DNA of 64,000 nt from positions 1 to 64,000 of the forward strand of contig NZ_MAEI01000026.1 of the NCBI RefSeq assembly GCF_009933255.1, read 5' to 3'. Below are positions 33,931 through 43,004 of this stretch, piece by piece. The stretch comes from Enterococcus diestrammenae (GTDB taxonomy: Bacteria; Bacillota; Bacilli; Lactobacillales; Enterococcaceae). The position numbers and the translations under genes were made by a program. How positions within the stretch are numbered: the stretch's first letter is position 1; every line of letters starts with the position of its first letter. The notes beneath the pieces are model-generated. The model was not told the DNA's origin. It was given only the letters and a program-made list of their open reading frames with translations, and made no database searches.

Positions 33931-33973
33931 GAGGACAAGCCGCTAAAAACGAAGCGGTCTGTCCCCATTTTTT
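33931..33973. terminator. Terminator after ald
   Basis: GAGGACA..CCGCT pairs with AGCGG..TGTCCCC, followed by ATTTTTT. It may also serve the convergent VOC gene. Confidence 0.8.
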
Positions 33974-33977
33974 ATAA

Positions 33978-34838
33978 TTACTCAACAGTTATCAACAGCT
34001 TAATACCGTTGGGATCCGTCATCCAGAGCTGCTCTCCCTGCCGTTCAAAATGCACCTCAGTCGCTTCCAAATGAGCCACCAATTCTTCAAATGCAGGGTG
34101 ATTTGGCAATAAAAAGCTGTAATAATCCAATCCTAAGTCAGCGTCACTCATGGCAGGCACGTGACTTCCTAGCCAATTATTTGCTCCCAAGTGATAATGA
34201 TACGCCCCGGCAGCAAAGAATTTCGCCTGACTACCAAAATTGCTAGTCAAGGTCAATCCCAGTTTTTCGGTATAAAACTGGTCACTGGCTTGCAGATCTG
34301 CAACTTTCAAATGGACATGACCAACTGTCGTCCCTAAGCCAAAGCCATCCCATTGAGCTGCTCTTGCCGCCAAGACCCCTTCCGTATCCATCGCCTCCGT
34401 GACGCCAATAATTGACCCGTCTGCTCGAATATCCCATTGAGCTCTAGGTTTATCTCGATAGACTTCAATGCCATTTCCCTCAGGATCCGTCAAATACAAC
34501 GCTTCGCTATAGCCGTGGTCGCTAGCCCCAGTCAAAGGAGCAGAGACGCGTAAATAATGAAACAATGCATTGCCTAGTTCTTGCCGGTTAGGGACTAAAA
34601 AAGCCACATGATAAAGTCCAGTTTTGCGAGTTAACGGTAACGGATTGGCAATTTTCCTCAACTGCAATAAGACATCCCCGCCAACCCCCAAACGGCTTTC
34701 TTGCTCATTTTGAGTCAATACTTGAAGACCGATCACTTCTTGGTAAAAGCGGGTCATTTTTTCCAAATTAGCTACTTTTAACGCGACATAGCCAATTTTA
34801 GTTTCTTTAGCGATTTTAAATTTACTTGCTGTCAGCAT
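33978..34838 (-). CDS. VOC-family protein with two glyoxalase/dioxygenase domains (CatE-like)
   Basis: 286 residues. Two repeats: IGYVALKVANLEKMTRFYQEVIGL with HVAFLVPNR and LYLTDPEGNGIEVYRDKPR, then VGHVHLKVADLQASDQFYTEKLGL and QLWMTDPNGIKLLI. His and Glu residues suit a metal site. Usually annotated as catechol-2,3-dioxygenase; the true substrate is unknown. ATG at 34838 taken; GTG at 34847 and TTG at 34844 are possible. Confidence 0.85.
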   Translation of the reverse strand: MLTASKFKIAKETKIGYVALKVANLEKMTRFYQEVIGLQVLTQNEQESRLGVGGDVLLQLRKIANPLPLTRKTGLYHVAFLVPNRQELGNALFHYLRVSAPLTGASDHGYSEALYLTDPEGNGIEVYRDKPRAQWDIRADGSIIGVTEAMDTEGVLAARAAQWDGFGLGTTVGHVHLKVADLQASDQFYTEKLGLTLTSNFGSQAKFFAAGAYHYHLGANNWLGSHVPAMSDADLGLDYYSFLLPNHPAFEELVAHLEATEVHFERQGEQLWMTDPNGIKLLITVE

Positions 34839-35093
34839 CGTCAACACAGCCTCTTTTCATCTTTATTTAGGAACAGCTTAACATCTTACTTTTTGTAAGC
34901 TAAGTTTTTTGCTCAGATAACAAAAAATTAGTGTCTAAAGATGAAAAAAGTAATTTAGCGACTGTTGACTCAACTTGCGGGCATCCACCAGCGTTTCAAC
35001 AGACATCCTACACCAAATCAGTGGGCCGTCGCCAGCTCCTCAAAACTTCGCCATCACATACAATATCACCGCTGAAGAATTTTAAAAGTTCCC

Positions 35094-35468
35094 TCACATC
35101 ATGCCGATAAACATCCCCATTACAAAAGGAATCAGCCAAATTACCCATACCCAAAGACTAAACTTATGAAATTTCACTTGGGCTTGTTGATCTTTTTTCA
35201 GTAAGATAACCGTCGCCCAAACCGCATGGAAGGCCATTAAAAGAATGGCGATCAGCCCAGTAACTCCGTGAAGAGTCAAAGAAAAGTGGCCGCCGGAAAT
35301 CCTACTCATCAGACTTGTGCCAAGGGAATCACAAAGGAAGCCTAACCAAAAGATTACCGCATGCCACCAAAGCAAACGCCCTTGTTTTCGCTCGGCAAAG
35401 ACACCAATTGTATAAAAAGACAGAGCCATCACCATGGCCACAATTGCACCGATTAATAAATTTGACAT
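35094..35468 (-). CDS. HsmA-family (TIGR03987) membrane protein
   Basis: 124 residues with four membrane helices (about 4-24, 32-50, 65-88, 104-123). RKQGRLLWWHAVIFWLGFLCDSLGTSLM and SLTLHGVTGLIAILLMAFHAVWA match this small family. Function is not established. It follows a DUF2871 gene by nine bases and is presumably co-expressed under the nearby TetR-type regulator. Confidence 0.75.
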   Translation of the reverse strand: MSNLLIGAIVAMVMALSFYTIGVFAERKQGRLLWWHAVIFWLGFLCDSLGTSLMSRISGGHFSLTLHGVTGLIAILLMAFHAVWATVILLKKDQQAQVKFHKFSLWVWVIWLIPFVMGMFIGMM

Positions 35469-35477
35469 TGTTGGTCC

Positions 35478-35888
35478 TCAACTTTCTTGAAGATAGTTTT
35501 TTCGAATCGCCAATAAAAAATACACCAAGGAAACTGCTAGTAACAGATGTGACAAGCCTGCAATTCCTGATAAAGAAGCATCCAAGGCTTTTGATAGACT
35601 GATCGCTTTCACCTGGACAATCCCCCGTAACCCCATCGTTATGATCATCATTGGCAGGGCCACTTGGTATAGTGTAAAGAAGGTATGAAGATGCTTAGGC
35701 TGAGTATTTTTAAACACAAACGCCACTAGCAAACAGACCCCCGTTCCTAACAGCAGCAAATGCGGGTGCAACACCCCTAGTGTGGTTTGTCCTGAAAAAT
35801 GATTTGCTTTCGTAAACTCACGATAAAAAACTCCCGCACCTAAGGCTAAAATCAAGTAAACCAAGGCGCTATTCATTGCTTTTTTCAT
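35478..35888 (-). CDS. DUF2871 membrane protein
   Basis: 136 residues, four predicted helices (LVYLILALGAGVFYREFT, HLLLLGTGVCLLVAFVF, TLYQVALPMMIITMGLRG, HLLLAVSLVYFLLAI). HP and H residues in LGVLHPHLLLLG are typical of DUF2871. First gene of a two-gene operon with an operator-like sequence at 35946-35958 upstream. Function unknown. Confidence 0.75.
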   Translation of the reverse strand: MKKAMNSALVYLILALGAGVFYREFTKANHFSGQTTLGVLHPHLLLLGTGVCLLVAFVFKNTQPKHLHTFFTLYQVALPMMIITMGLRGIVQVKAISLSKALDASLSGIAGLSHLLLAVSLVYFLLAIRKNYLQES

Positions 35889-35945
35889 CTGATTCCCTAC
35901 CTTCTAGATTTTTTGATCCCTCTTAGTTTTTCTCAAAAAACAAGA

Positions 35946-35958
35946 TGAACACGGTTCA
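35946..35958. promoter_or_regulatory. TetR-type operator upstream of the DUF2871-HsmA operon
   Basis: TGAACACGGTTCA is a near-perfect palindrome 58 bases before the DUF2871 start. It matches 12 of 13 bases of the site upstream of the TetR gene at 36552-36564. Confidence 0.7.
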
Positions 35959-35973
35959 CTTTTGTGTAAAAAA

Positions 35974-36528
35974 TTAATACAAGCTGTTTTCTACAAATTT
36001 TAAAAAACTCTCTGGGGCTTTCCCTTCGATGATCACCGTCAAAAACAGCGCAAAGATATAATCCACAGCTTCTTCTTGGGTAAGTTCTGCAGTAAAAACG
36101 CCCTGTCGAACAGTAGCATCCGCCCTCAGTCCTTGATAGAGCTTTTCCTTGAGACGCTCCCGATACTTGGCCATCGCTTGTTGACCCTGCTGTTTCTCAT
36201 CAAAAGAAAAAGCCAACGCATGCTCTGAAAAGAAATGCGGATAGCGTTTTTTGCCTTCTGCAACACTTGCTAACAGCGCCCGCAAGTAGTCTGTAAAGCG
36301 GGGATAGGTTTGCTCTACATCAGCCAAGTGAAAAATTTCAGCCCAAATACTTCCGATAGTTTCAATTAATAATTGATTTTTGGAAGAAAAATAATTATAA
36401 ACGGCACCTGTAGAAATCCCTGCTTGTTTGGCTAATGAGCGGATACTTACCCCCTGTATTCCCTGCACCCTCACCAATTCTTTACATTCTGCAATCAGCT
36501 GTTCTTTAGAGCTCACCGCATTATTCAT
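35974..36528 (-). CDS. TetR/AcrR-family transcriptional regulator
   Basis: 184 residues from the ATG at 36528, which has GGAGGAGGTG 4 bases upstream. The N-terminal helix-turn-helix is clear (LVRVQGIQGVSIRSLAKQAGISTGAVYNYFSSKNQLL); the rest is the ligand domain. Probably represses itself and the DUF2871-HsmA operon, since matching palindromes precede both. Inducer unknown. Confidence 0.9.
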   Translation of the reverse strand: MNNAVSSKEQLIAECKELVRVQGIQGVSIRSLAKQAGISTGAVYNYFSSKNQLLIETIGSIWAEIFHLADVEQTYPRFTDYLRALLASVAEGKKRYPHFFSEHALAFSFDEKQQGQQAMAKYRERLKEKLYQGLRADATVRQGVFTAELTQEEAVDYIFALFLTVIIEGKAPESFLKFVENSLY

Positions 36529-36547
36529 TTGACACCTCCTCCTGAAC

Positions 36548-36568
36548 AACATGAACACTGTTCACGTT
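36548..36568. promoter_or_regulatory. TetR-type operator upstream of the regulator gene
   Basis: TGAACACTGTTCA (36552-36564) is palindromic, and AAC/GTT arms extend it to 21 bases with a single mismatched pair on each side of the core. It lies 20 bases before the regulator ATG. Confidence 0.75.
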
Positions 36569-36948
36569 GATAGAATAGCTAAATTATTTTGTTTTGTCAA
36601 GAAGTTGAGCTGCTATGATTACTTTGGTTGGTTATTGTCTAACTATTCATACAAGATCCTTTTGTACCCTCAAACTCGTGACCATTCCTGCTATTTTCTT
36701 AAACAAGATATAAAGAGAAGAGGCCTTTGGATATATAAGATAACCAAGTCATCGTACCACTTGACTATTGCTACATAATTAACTACCCTGCAGCGAATAG
36801 ACAGATGTATACCGCCAGATCTATCCCTATTTCAGTTTTTTAATAGCCTGGTAAAAAGAAATCTTCAGATACTATAGTTCTTAATATTTGCTCTCGCTTT
36901 TGAAAGATGAGATTTAGACAATGGTTCGCTACTCTATCCTAGTATAGT
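36569..36948. other. Intergenic gap without recognisable features
   Basis: About 380 bases of AT-rich DNA between the TetR gene promoter and the end of a GNAT gene. No plausible gene with a ribosome site and no strong hairpin were seen. Confidence 0.4.
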
Positions 36949-37407
36949 TCATGACAGTTCCCGTTCCATTTCAATAAAGGGATACTGTCCACCATTCGTT
37001 GTTTGAAAAAAACGCCGGGTTTCCTTAAATCCTACTTTTGCGTACAATTTTTGTGCCCGCACATTAAACTCGGCCACAGCTAAACGAATCTTCGGGGCCG
37101 TGTAGTGATTGCGAATATAAACGAAAATCTGGTTCCAAAAAATCTCACCAAAACCTTGCCCTGTCAAATCTGGACGTAAGCCTAATCCGATATCCAAAAC
37201 ATCTGAAGTCCCATCGACTACGAAGTAACCAACTAAATGGTGATCTTTGGTTACTTGAAAATAGCAATCCTTACGAGCAAGAGGGTCTATGATTTCTTGG
37301 TAGTCTTCTGGATCGGCTTGCAAATCATAAAAAGCGTATTGATCAGGGTAATGCCAAGTATCCGCAATGATACGAGCATTCTCATTACTTAACTGCTTAA
37401 TATCCAT
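36949..37407 (-). CDS. GNAT-family N-acetyltransferase
   Basis: 152 residues. DVLDIGLGLRPDLTGQGFGEIFWNQI is the acetyl-CoA-binding motif A, and KIRLAVAEFNVRAQKLYAKVGFKET motif B. Substrate not predictable. Monocistronic. Confidence 0.85.
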   Translation of the reverse strand: MDIKQLSNENARIIADTWHYPDQYAFYDLQADPEDYQEIIDPLARKDCYFQVTKDHHLVGYFVVDGTSDVLDIGLGLRPDLTGQGFGEIFWNQIFVYIRNHYTAPKIRLAVAEFNVRAQKLYAKVGFKETRRFFQTTNGGQYPFIEMERELS

Positions 37408-37552
37408 TTTTATCTCCTCATTTCTCTACCGTTTATTTTATCAGTAATAAAAAACTTTTCACAGTATACTCTATCTTCATAGTTTCTTCCAAAAGTCTTG
37501 TACATTTAGGACACTTTTCAATGGATAGTTGTCCCAGTTTCCTGTTCTTTGT

Positions 37553-37578
37553 TAGCCCCCTGTTAGAACCGGGGCTTT
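37553..37578 (+). terminator. Small terminator-like hairpin
   Basis: AGCCCC and GGGGCT pair around an 11-base loop and are followed by TTATT. No plus-strand gene precedes it, so its role is unclear. Confidence 0.4.
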
Positions 37579-37610
37579 ATTCCTACAGTCCGGCTGCACC
37601 TTCCTGCAAT

Positions 37611-37668
37611 AGACAAAACTCCAGATCGGGTATTTCGCTTGTGGCGAAACCCGACCTGGAGTTTGTCT
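37611..37668. terminator. Long hairpin downstream of the arsenic operon
   Basis: AGACAAA.CTCCAG.TCGGGT.TTTCGC pairs with GCGAAA.CCCGA.CTGGAGTTTGTCT around TTGTG, giving about 26 pairs with small bulges. It lies 70 bases beyond the last gene of the leftward operon, though the T-rich tail is modest on that strand. Confidence 0.55.
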
Positions 37669-37738
37669 TTACAGTATTATTTTGTACTTCTTTCGAATAT
37701 CTCGAAACATCCAGTGATTTTTATATAAATGATATCTT

Positions 37739-37981
37739 TCAAACTTCTTGCAAAAGCTGTTTAATTTCCTTTGGTTTTGCAACCCGGCCACTAACGACTA
37801 ATTTATCATCAATAATCAACCCTGGAGTCTTCATCACACCAGCTTTCACGATTTCAGCCATATCTTCGACTTTTGTAATTGTTGGTGTCATACCTAACTC
37901 TGATACTGCTGTTTCCACATTTTCTTTTAACTTTTGACAGTTTTTACAACCTGGACCTACAATTTTAATTTCCATAATCAT
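37739..37981 (-). CDS. Small thioredoxin-fold protein of the arsenic operon (CKNC)
   Basis: 80 residues; KIVGPGCKNCQKLKENV holds the CxxC, and MKTPGLIIDDKLVVSGRV the cis-Pro loop. This is the 'redox-active disulfide protein 2' family, regularly found beside ArsP-type permeases. Two ATGs (37981, 37975); AAGGGG suits the first. Separated from the permease gene by 16 bases. Confidence 0.85.
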   Translation of the reverse strand: MIMEIKIVGPGCKNCQKLKENVETAVSELGMTPTITKVEDMAEIVKAGVMKTPGLIIDDKLVVSGRVAKPKEIKQLLQEV

Positions 37982-37997
37982 CTAATCCCCTTATTTT

Positions 37998-38984
37998 TTA
38001 TAAAGCTACACTATTGAAAGTAAAGCCAATCAATAGAATACCTACAATACAAATTGTAATAAAGATTCCTAACAGTTTAGGTTTAACTACTCTGCTTAAC
38101 ATGATTAGTGACGGCAAAGATAACGTTGTGACAGACATCATGAAAGCCATCAACGTTCCCACAGGTACTCCTTTTGAGAATAGCGCTTCTGCTATTGGGA
38201 GAACACCAAAAATATCTGCATAAATAGGTGCCCCAATTAAGGTCGCGATTATCAGGCCAAACGGATTATTATTGCCTAGTATGCTTTGAATAAAACTGGT
38301 TGGAATCCAATTATGAATGAGCGCGCCGATTCCAACCCCAATTAATACATAAAGCCAGACTTTACTGGCAACCTCTTTCACTTGCCCCCAACCATAAGAC
38401 ATTCTTTTCTTAACGGTATAGGTTTCAACTTGGCTAAGACCTTCCTCCATTTCGCGAATATAATCTTGAATTTCATTCTCTAGGTGTAGTTTATCAATGA
38501 GTGTACCTCCAATGACAGCTAGTAGTAATCCTAAAAGAACATAGGCTATCGCAAATTTCCAGCCGAAGAATGACATTAACATGATAATTGACGCAATATC
38601 AACCATCGGTGAGGAAATAAGGAAGGAGAAGGTCACTCCTAACGGTAATCCAGCAGTTGTAAACCCAATAAAGATTGGAATGCTAGAACAACTACAAAAA
38701 GGCGTAACGGTTCCCAAAAGTGCTCCCAGTAAATTGCCCTTCCACCCCTTTAATCCACCCAACAATACCTTGGTTCTTTCAGGTGGAAAAAAAGTCTGAA
38801 CGTATCCCATAACGAAAATTAAGATCGTTAATAAAATAAAAATCTTAATTGTATCAAATAGAAAAAACTGAAGACTTGCCCCTATCTTGCTGTCTAGCGA
38901 AAGTCCAAAACGCTCAATTAATTTCCCCATCAAATCATTTAGCCAAACCATTTTTAGTAATTGGTCGCTAATCCAAGTCCACAT
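37998..38984 (-). CDS. ArsP-like permease (COG0701)
   Basis: 328 residues, eight or so helices in two groups. TPFCSCSSIPIFIGFTTAGLPLGVTFSFLISSPMVD is the family motif with the CSCS segment; the second half repeats it as GAPIYADIFGVLPIAEALFSKGVP. ArsP proteins export methylated or aromatic trivalent arsenicals. The setting between arsC and a small thioredoxin supports an arsenic role. Substrate not testable from sequence. Confidence 0.8.
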   Translation of the reverse strand: MWTWISDQLLKMVWLNDLMGKLIERFGLSLDSKIGASLQFFLFDTIKIFILLTILIFVMGYVQTFFPPERTKVLLGGLKGWKGNLLGALLGTVTPFCSCSSIPIFIGFTTAGLPLGVTFSFLISSPMVDIASIIMLMSFFGWKFAIAYVLLGLLLAVIGGTLIDKLHLENEIQDYIREMEEGLSQVETYTVKKRMSYGWGQVKEVASKVWLYVLIGVGIGALIHNWIPTSFIQSILGNNNPFGLIIATLIGAPIYADIFGVLPIAEALFSKGVPVGTLMAFMMSVTTLSLPSLIMLSRVVKPKLLGIFITICIVGILLIGFTFNSVAL

Positions 38985-39007
38985 ACCTTACCCCACCCTT
39001 TTTTGAA

Positions 39008-39424
39008 TTACACATTTAACTGTTGCGATAATTCAATCATTCTCTTTTCGATTTCATCTCTTGTATTTCGGAAGGCACTGCTAATTTCTGCCTCAGACCC
39101 TTTCGCTTTAGCGGGGTCTACTAAATCCCAATGAAGGTGAGTGCTTTTCTTTGAAATCGTGGGGCACTTATCCGCTGCGTCACCGCAAAGAGTTACAATC
39201 ATGTCGGACTGATTAAAGTAGTCCAAATCAATCAAATCAGATGTTTGATTCGAAATATCGATTCCAGATTCTTCCATTACGGCCACTGCTCTAGGATTCA
39301 GGCCGTGCGTTTCGACGCCAGCACTTCGAATCTCCCAAGAATCATCTAAGTATTTTTTAGCAAAGCCTTCCGCTATTTGGCTTCGACAGGAATTGCCCGT
39401 GCATAAGAAATAGATTTTTTTCAT
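39008..39424 (-). CDS. arsC: Arsenate reductase, thioredoxin-coupled (LMW phosphatase type)
   Basis: 138 residues. [20 protein letters not shown] is the P-loop Cys motif; [13 protein letters not shown] holds the two further redox cysteines; [13 protein letters not shown] the general-acid region. Reduces arsenate to arsenite. The start overlaps the acr3 stop by four bases. Confidence 0.95.
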   Translation of the reverse strand: MKKIYFLCTGNSCRSQIAEGFAKKYLDDSWEIRSAGVETHGLNPRAVAVMEESGIDISNQTSDLIDLDYFNQSDMIVTLCGDAADKCPTISKKSTHLHWDLVDPAKAKGSEAEISSAFRNTRDEIEKRMIELSQQLNV

Positions 39425-40497
39425 TCATTTTCTCCTTTTGTTGGGAACCAATCTTTTGTTCCATTGATCAATTTGACTAATAACAACATAACAGGCACTT
39501 CTGTCAGAACGCCTACTGTTGTCACAAGTACAACTGGTGAATTGACACCGAAAAGCGTAATTGCTACGGCAACCGACAACTCGAAAAAGTCTGAAGCACC
39601 AATCAAGGCTGCTGGCGCTGCCACATTATGAGGCTGCTTTGTCCATTTACAAGTAAAATAAGCAAAGTTTGCGGTAATAATATTTTGTAAGACTAACGGC
39701 ACGGCAATCATGAGAACGTGAAATGGATTGTTTAAAATAATATCCCCCTGATACGTAAAAATGATTACCAATGTTAATAACAAGCCAATCGTTGTGATGG
39801 AGTCAAACTTTGGTAAGAAGCGATTGTTAAAGTAATCAATGCCCTTCCGTTTTATCATGAAGTATCTCGTCAATGCCCCGCCAACTAACGGTACTAGCAC
39901 AAAAAGTAATACCGAGGCGAAGAGAATATTCCATGGTACAAACACATTATTTACTCCTAAAAGGAAGGAAACGATGGGAACAAATAGAACGATGATTAGT
40001 AAATCGTTAATTGATACTTGAACCAAGGTATGTGCGGGGTCGCCTTTGGTAAGGTTTGACCAAACAAAAACCATAGCGGTACATGGCGCTGCCCCTAACA
40101 AAACCGCTCCAGCCACATAGTCTTTTGCTAAGTCTGCTGGAATAAAATGGCTAAAAACAACATAAAAGAAAAAGGAAGCTAAGCCAAACATCAAGAACGG
40201 CTTAATTAGCCAGCTTGTAATGCTAGAAATCATAATTCCCTGATATGTTTTTCGGACATTCAGTATTGATTTAAAATCGATTTTCATCATCATTGGGAAA
40301 ATCATAACCCAAGTTAAAACAGCAATTGGAATATTGGTATTTAACACTTGATAGCTTTCTAATCGGTCTGCGACACTGGGTAAAAAATTCCCGATTAGCA
40401 TGCCTGCTGCCATACATAACAATACCCAAACCGTTAGATACTTCTCGAAAAAATTGATTGCAGGTTTTTCAGTTACTTCCGTAGATCCATTGTTCAT
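39421..40497 (-). CDS. acr3: ACR3-family arsenite efflux transporter
   Basis: 358 residues, ten helices. [34 protein letters not shown] (with the conserved Cys required for transport) and [16 protein letters not shown] are diagnostic of Acr3 (often named arsB). Second gene of the operon, 21 bases after arsR. Confidence 0.95.
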   Translation of the reverse strand: MNNGSTEVTEKPAINFFEKYLTVWVLLCMAAGMLIGNFLPSVADRLESYQVLNTNIPIAVLTWVMIFPMMMKIDFKSILNVRKTYQGIMISSITSWLIKPFLMFGLASFFFYVVFSHFIPADLAKDYVAGAVLLGAAPCTAMVFVWSNLTKGDPAHTLVQVSINDLLIIVLFVPIVSFLLGVNNVFVPWNILFASVLLFVLVPLVGGALTRYFMIKRKGIDYFNNRFLPKFDSITTIGLLLTLVIIFTYQGDIILNNPFHVLMIAVPLVLQNIITANFAYFTCKWTKQPHNVAAPAALIGASDFFELSVAVAITLFGVNSPVVLVTTVGVLTEVPVMLLLVKLINGTKDWFPTKGENE

Positions 40498-40518
40498 TCA
40501 TAAGACTCCTATCGCTTA

Positions 40519-40812
40519 CTAGCTAAATGATTTTTCTTTGATAAGAAGTTCCTTCAAAATTACTAGGAAATCCTCAACAAAATCTTCCTGTAAAGCGTAA
40601 TGATGCCATTGACTTTTTTTCGTTACTTTGACAATTCCTGCCTTCTCTAAAAGCTTCATGTGGTGTGATAATGTCGGTTGAGTAAAGTCAAAATGCTCCA
40701 ACACTTCACATGCACAAAGAGAGTCAGCTGTAGAAAGTAAGTCAACAATTTTCAGCCTTTTTGGATCAGCTAAGGCTTTCATGATGGTAGCAATCTGTTC
40801 ATAGTTTTCCAT
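40519..40812 (-). CDS. arsR: ArsR-family arsenite-responsive repressor
   Basis: 97 residues. LADPKRLKIVDLLSTADSLCACEVLEHFDFTQPTLSHHMKLLEKAGIV contains the helix-turn-helix and the CAC metal-binding cysteines of the alpha-3 type. Represses the operon until As(III) binds. ATG with GGAGG upstream, directly behind two palindromes. Confidence 0.95.
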   Translation of the reverse strand: MENYEQIATIMKALADPKRLKIVDLLSTADSLCACEVLEHFDFTQPTLSHHMKLLEKAGIVKVTKKSQWHHYALQEDFVEDFLVILKELLIKEKSFS

Positions 40813-40830
40813 GGAGGACCTCCTATTGAA

Positions 40831-40876
40831 TTGTATATAGATAATTATCTATATACAATATAGATGAACGTCTATA
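40831..40876. promoter_or_regulatory. ArsR operators
   Basis: A perfect 28-bp palindrome at 40831-40858 (arms TTGTATATAGATAA and its complement), followed by TATAGATGAACGTCTATA at 40859-40876. Both contain ATAGA...TCTAT, the usual ArsR core, and lie 19 bases before arsR. Confidence 0.85.
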
Positions 40877-40973
40877 TACGGTCAAGTGTTTCTGTCTTTT
40901 TATTTTCAATATCAGCTGGTAAAAATCTCGATTGTAAAGCTTTTCAGCCACCTTTTTCTGATAGAAAAATAAC

Positions 40974-40999
40974 ACAAAAAAAGCGGCTTTTCAGCCGCT
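40974..40999 (-). terminator. Terminator of the polyamine transport operon
   Basis: AGCGGCT and AGCCGCT pair around a short loop, and on the minus strand seven Ts follow. Confidence 0.85.
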
Positions 41000-41088
41000 A
41001 GTAGAAGATTGGAAAACTCAGATAGAAAAAGAACTCTTTTTAGCTCTTTAGAAGGTTGATAAATCCCCAGTCCTACAGCTTTTTGCTA

Positions 41089-42162
41089 TTATCTCCTATA
41101 CATCTTCAGCTCCAAGAAGAGATCATTGTAAATGCCTAAATACTCAGGTCCCAAATCTTCGTAGACCTCCATGTTTTCCAACATATCATCTGTCGGATAA
41201 AACTGGGTGTCGCCGGAGATTTCTTTTGGTAAAAGAGCTTCGGCTTTTTGGTTTGGTGTGGAATAGCCGATGTATTCCGCGTTTTGAGCGGCATTTTCGG
41301 GATCCAGCATGAAATTGATAAAGGCATAAGCCCCTTCGACATTTTTGGCAGTTTTGGGGATGACAATATTATCAAACCAAAGATTGGAGCCTTCTTTAGG
41401 AATGACGTAGTGTAAATGTTCATTTTCATACATCATATCGGCAGCTTCGCCGGAAAAAGTGATGGCCAAAGAGCTTTCTTCATTGGCCATGTACATCTTG
41501 ATTTCATCAGCGACAATGGCTTTGATATTTGGCGTCAAGCCTTTCAGATACTCGAAAGCTTCCTGCAGCTGAGCATCATCTTTGGAGTTCAAGGAGTGCC
41601 CAAAGCTTTGCAAGCCAATCCCCATGACCTCCCGAGCACCATCGATGACCATTAAAGTGCCCCGGTATTTTTTATCCCAGAGATCATTCCAAGATGTGAT
41701 GGCCCCTTCGTCGATGAATTTGTCATTATAGACAATTCCAAGGGTGCCCCAAAAATAAGGAATCGAGTAGTGATTGCCAGGATCAAAACTTAAATCCAAG
41801 AAATCATCATGGATATTTTCTAAGCCTTTGATCTTGCTGTGGTCCAGTTTCATCAAGAGATTTTCTTTCATCATCTTTTGAATCATGTATTCAGAAGGGA
41901 TGGTGATATCGTAAGCCGTCCCCCCTTGTTGGATTTTGGTAAACATGGCTTCATTGGAGTCAAATGTTTCATAATTGACTTTGTAGCCTGTTTCTTTTTC
42001 AAACTTAGTGATGAGTTCGGGATCGATATAGTCGCCCCAATTATAAATATTGACGACTTGGGCACCAGCCATTCCTGTGGCGTGTTCCAGCTGTTTGACA
42101 CCTAAAAATAAGATGACAATGATGGCCACGATGCCGATTACTAATGATTGTAGTCGTTTCAT
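41089..42162 (-). CDS. potD: Spermidine/putrescine ABC transporter substrate-binding protein
   Basis: 357 residues with an N-terminal membrane/signal segment (SLVIGIVAIIVILFLGV) lacking a lipobox Cys. VVNIYNWGDYIDPELITKFEKETG, YDITIPSEYMI and FINFMLDPENAAQNAEYIGYSTPN are family motifs. Start overlaps potC by four bases. It probably stays membrane-anchored. Confidence 0.95.
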   Translation of the reverse strand: MKRLQSLVIGIVAIIVILFLGVKQLEHATGMAGAQVVNIYNWGDYIDPELITKFEKETGYKVNYETFDSNEAMFTKIQQGGTAYDITIPSEYMIQKMMKENLLMKLDHSKIKGLENIHDDFLDLSFDPGNHYSIPYFWGTLGIVYNDKFIDEGAITSWNDLWDKKYRGTLMVIDGAREVMGIGLQSFGHSLNSKDDAQLQEAFEYLKGLTPNIKAIVADEIKMYMANEESSLAITFSGEAADMMYENEHLHYVIPKEGSNLWFDNIVIPKTAKNVEGAYAFINFMLDPENAAQNAEYIGYSTPNQKAEALLPKEISGDTQFYPTDDMLENMEVYEDLGPEYLGIYNDLFLELKMYRR

Positions 42163-43004
42163 CGGATTTCTGGCACCTCCATTCCCTTGCGGCGCAGACG
42201 TCCCGGTTTCTTAATCCGGTTTTCTTTACTGATGAAGTAGTAGCCAATCACCAGAACCATGGAGAACAAGAAGACCAAAGTAGACAAGGCATTGATCTCC
42301 AGGCTAATCCCTTGTCGGGCCCGGGAGTAGATTTCCACAGAAAGGGTGCTAAAGCCATTGCCCGTGACGAAGAAGGTCACAGCGAAATCATCTAAGGAAT
42401 AAGTAAATGCCATGAAGTACCCTGCGATAATCCCTGGTGTCAAAAAAGGTAAGATGATGTGTTGCAAGACTTGCAGGTTGCTGGCACCTAAATCGCGGGC
42501 AGCGTCTACCATCGAATCATTCATTTCCTGCAATTTTGGCAAGACCATCAGCACGACGATGGGAATCGAAAAGGCGATATGGCTTAGCAAAACACTGACA
42601 AAGCCTAATGAAAAGCCTTTAAACACATTACCAATCATGGTGAAGAAAATCAAAAAGCTCGCACCGATAATCACGTCTGGCGATACCATCAAAATATTAT
42701 TAGCAGACAACAAGGCCGTCCGGGTCCGCCGTTTTTTTGTATAATAAATCCCCATCGCCCCAAATGTACCGATGACCGTCGCCAATAAAGCAGACAAAAA
42801 GGCTAACATAAACGTATTTAACACGATAATAATCAAGCGCGTATCTGCAAATACTGCCTGATAATGTTGCAAGGAAAAGCCACTAAAATGGTTCATGGTT
42901 TCCCCGGCATTGAAGGAATAAAAGATTAAATAAAAGATGGGTAAATACAATAAGATAAAGACTAGCGCCAAATAGAGATTGGACCAGCGAAATTTCTTTT
43001 TCAT
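42159..43004 (-). CDS. potC: Spermidine/putrescine ABC permease
   Basis: 281 residues, six helices. AARDLGASNLQVLQHIILPFLTPGIIAGY is the EAA loop that contacts the ATPase. Overlaps potB by four bases. Confidence 0.95.
   Translation of the reverse strand: MKKKFRWSNLYLALVFILLYLPIFYLIFYSFNAGETMNHFSGFSLQHYQAVFADTRLIIIVLNTFMLAFLSALLATVIGTFGAMGIYYTKKRRTRTALLSANNILMVSPDVIIGASFLIFFTMIGNVFKGFSLGFVSVLLSHIAFSIPIVVLMVLPKLQEMNDSMVDAARDLGASNLQVLQHIILPFLTPGIIAGYFMAFTYSLDDFAVTFFVTGNGFSTLSVEIYSRARQGISLEINALSTLVFLFSMVLVIGYYFISKENRIKKPGRLRRKGMEVPEIR

Noticed and set aside
36551..36778. 75-codon plus-strand frame starting inside the TetR operator
   Set aside because: No ribosome site, unusual composition, and its start lies in the operator palindrome.
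37521..37937. 138-codon plus-strand frame across a terminator and the small thioredoxin gene
   Set aside because: It runs through the long hairpin and antisense to a clear gene.
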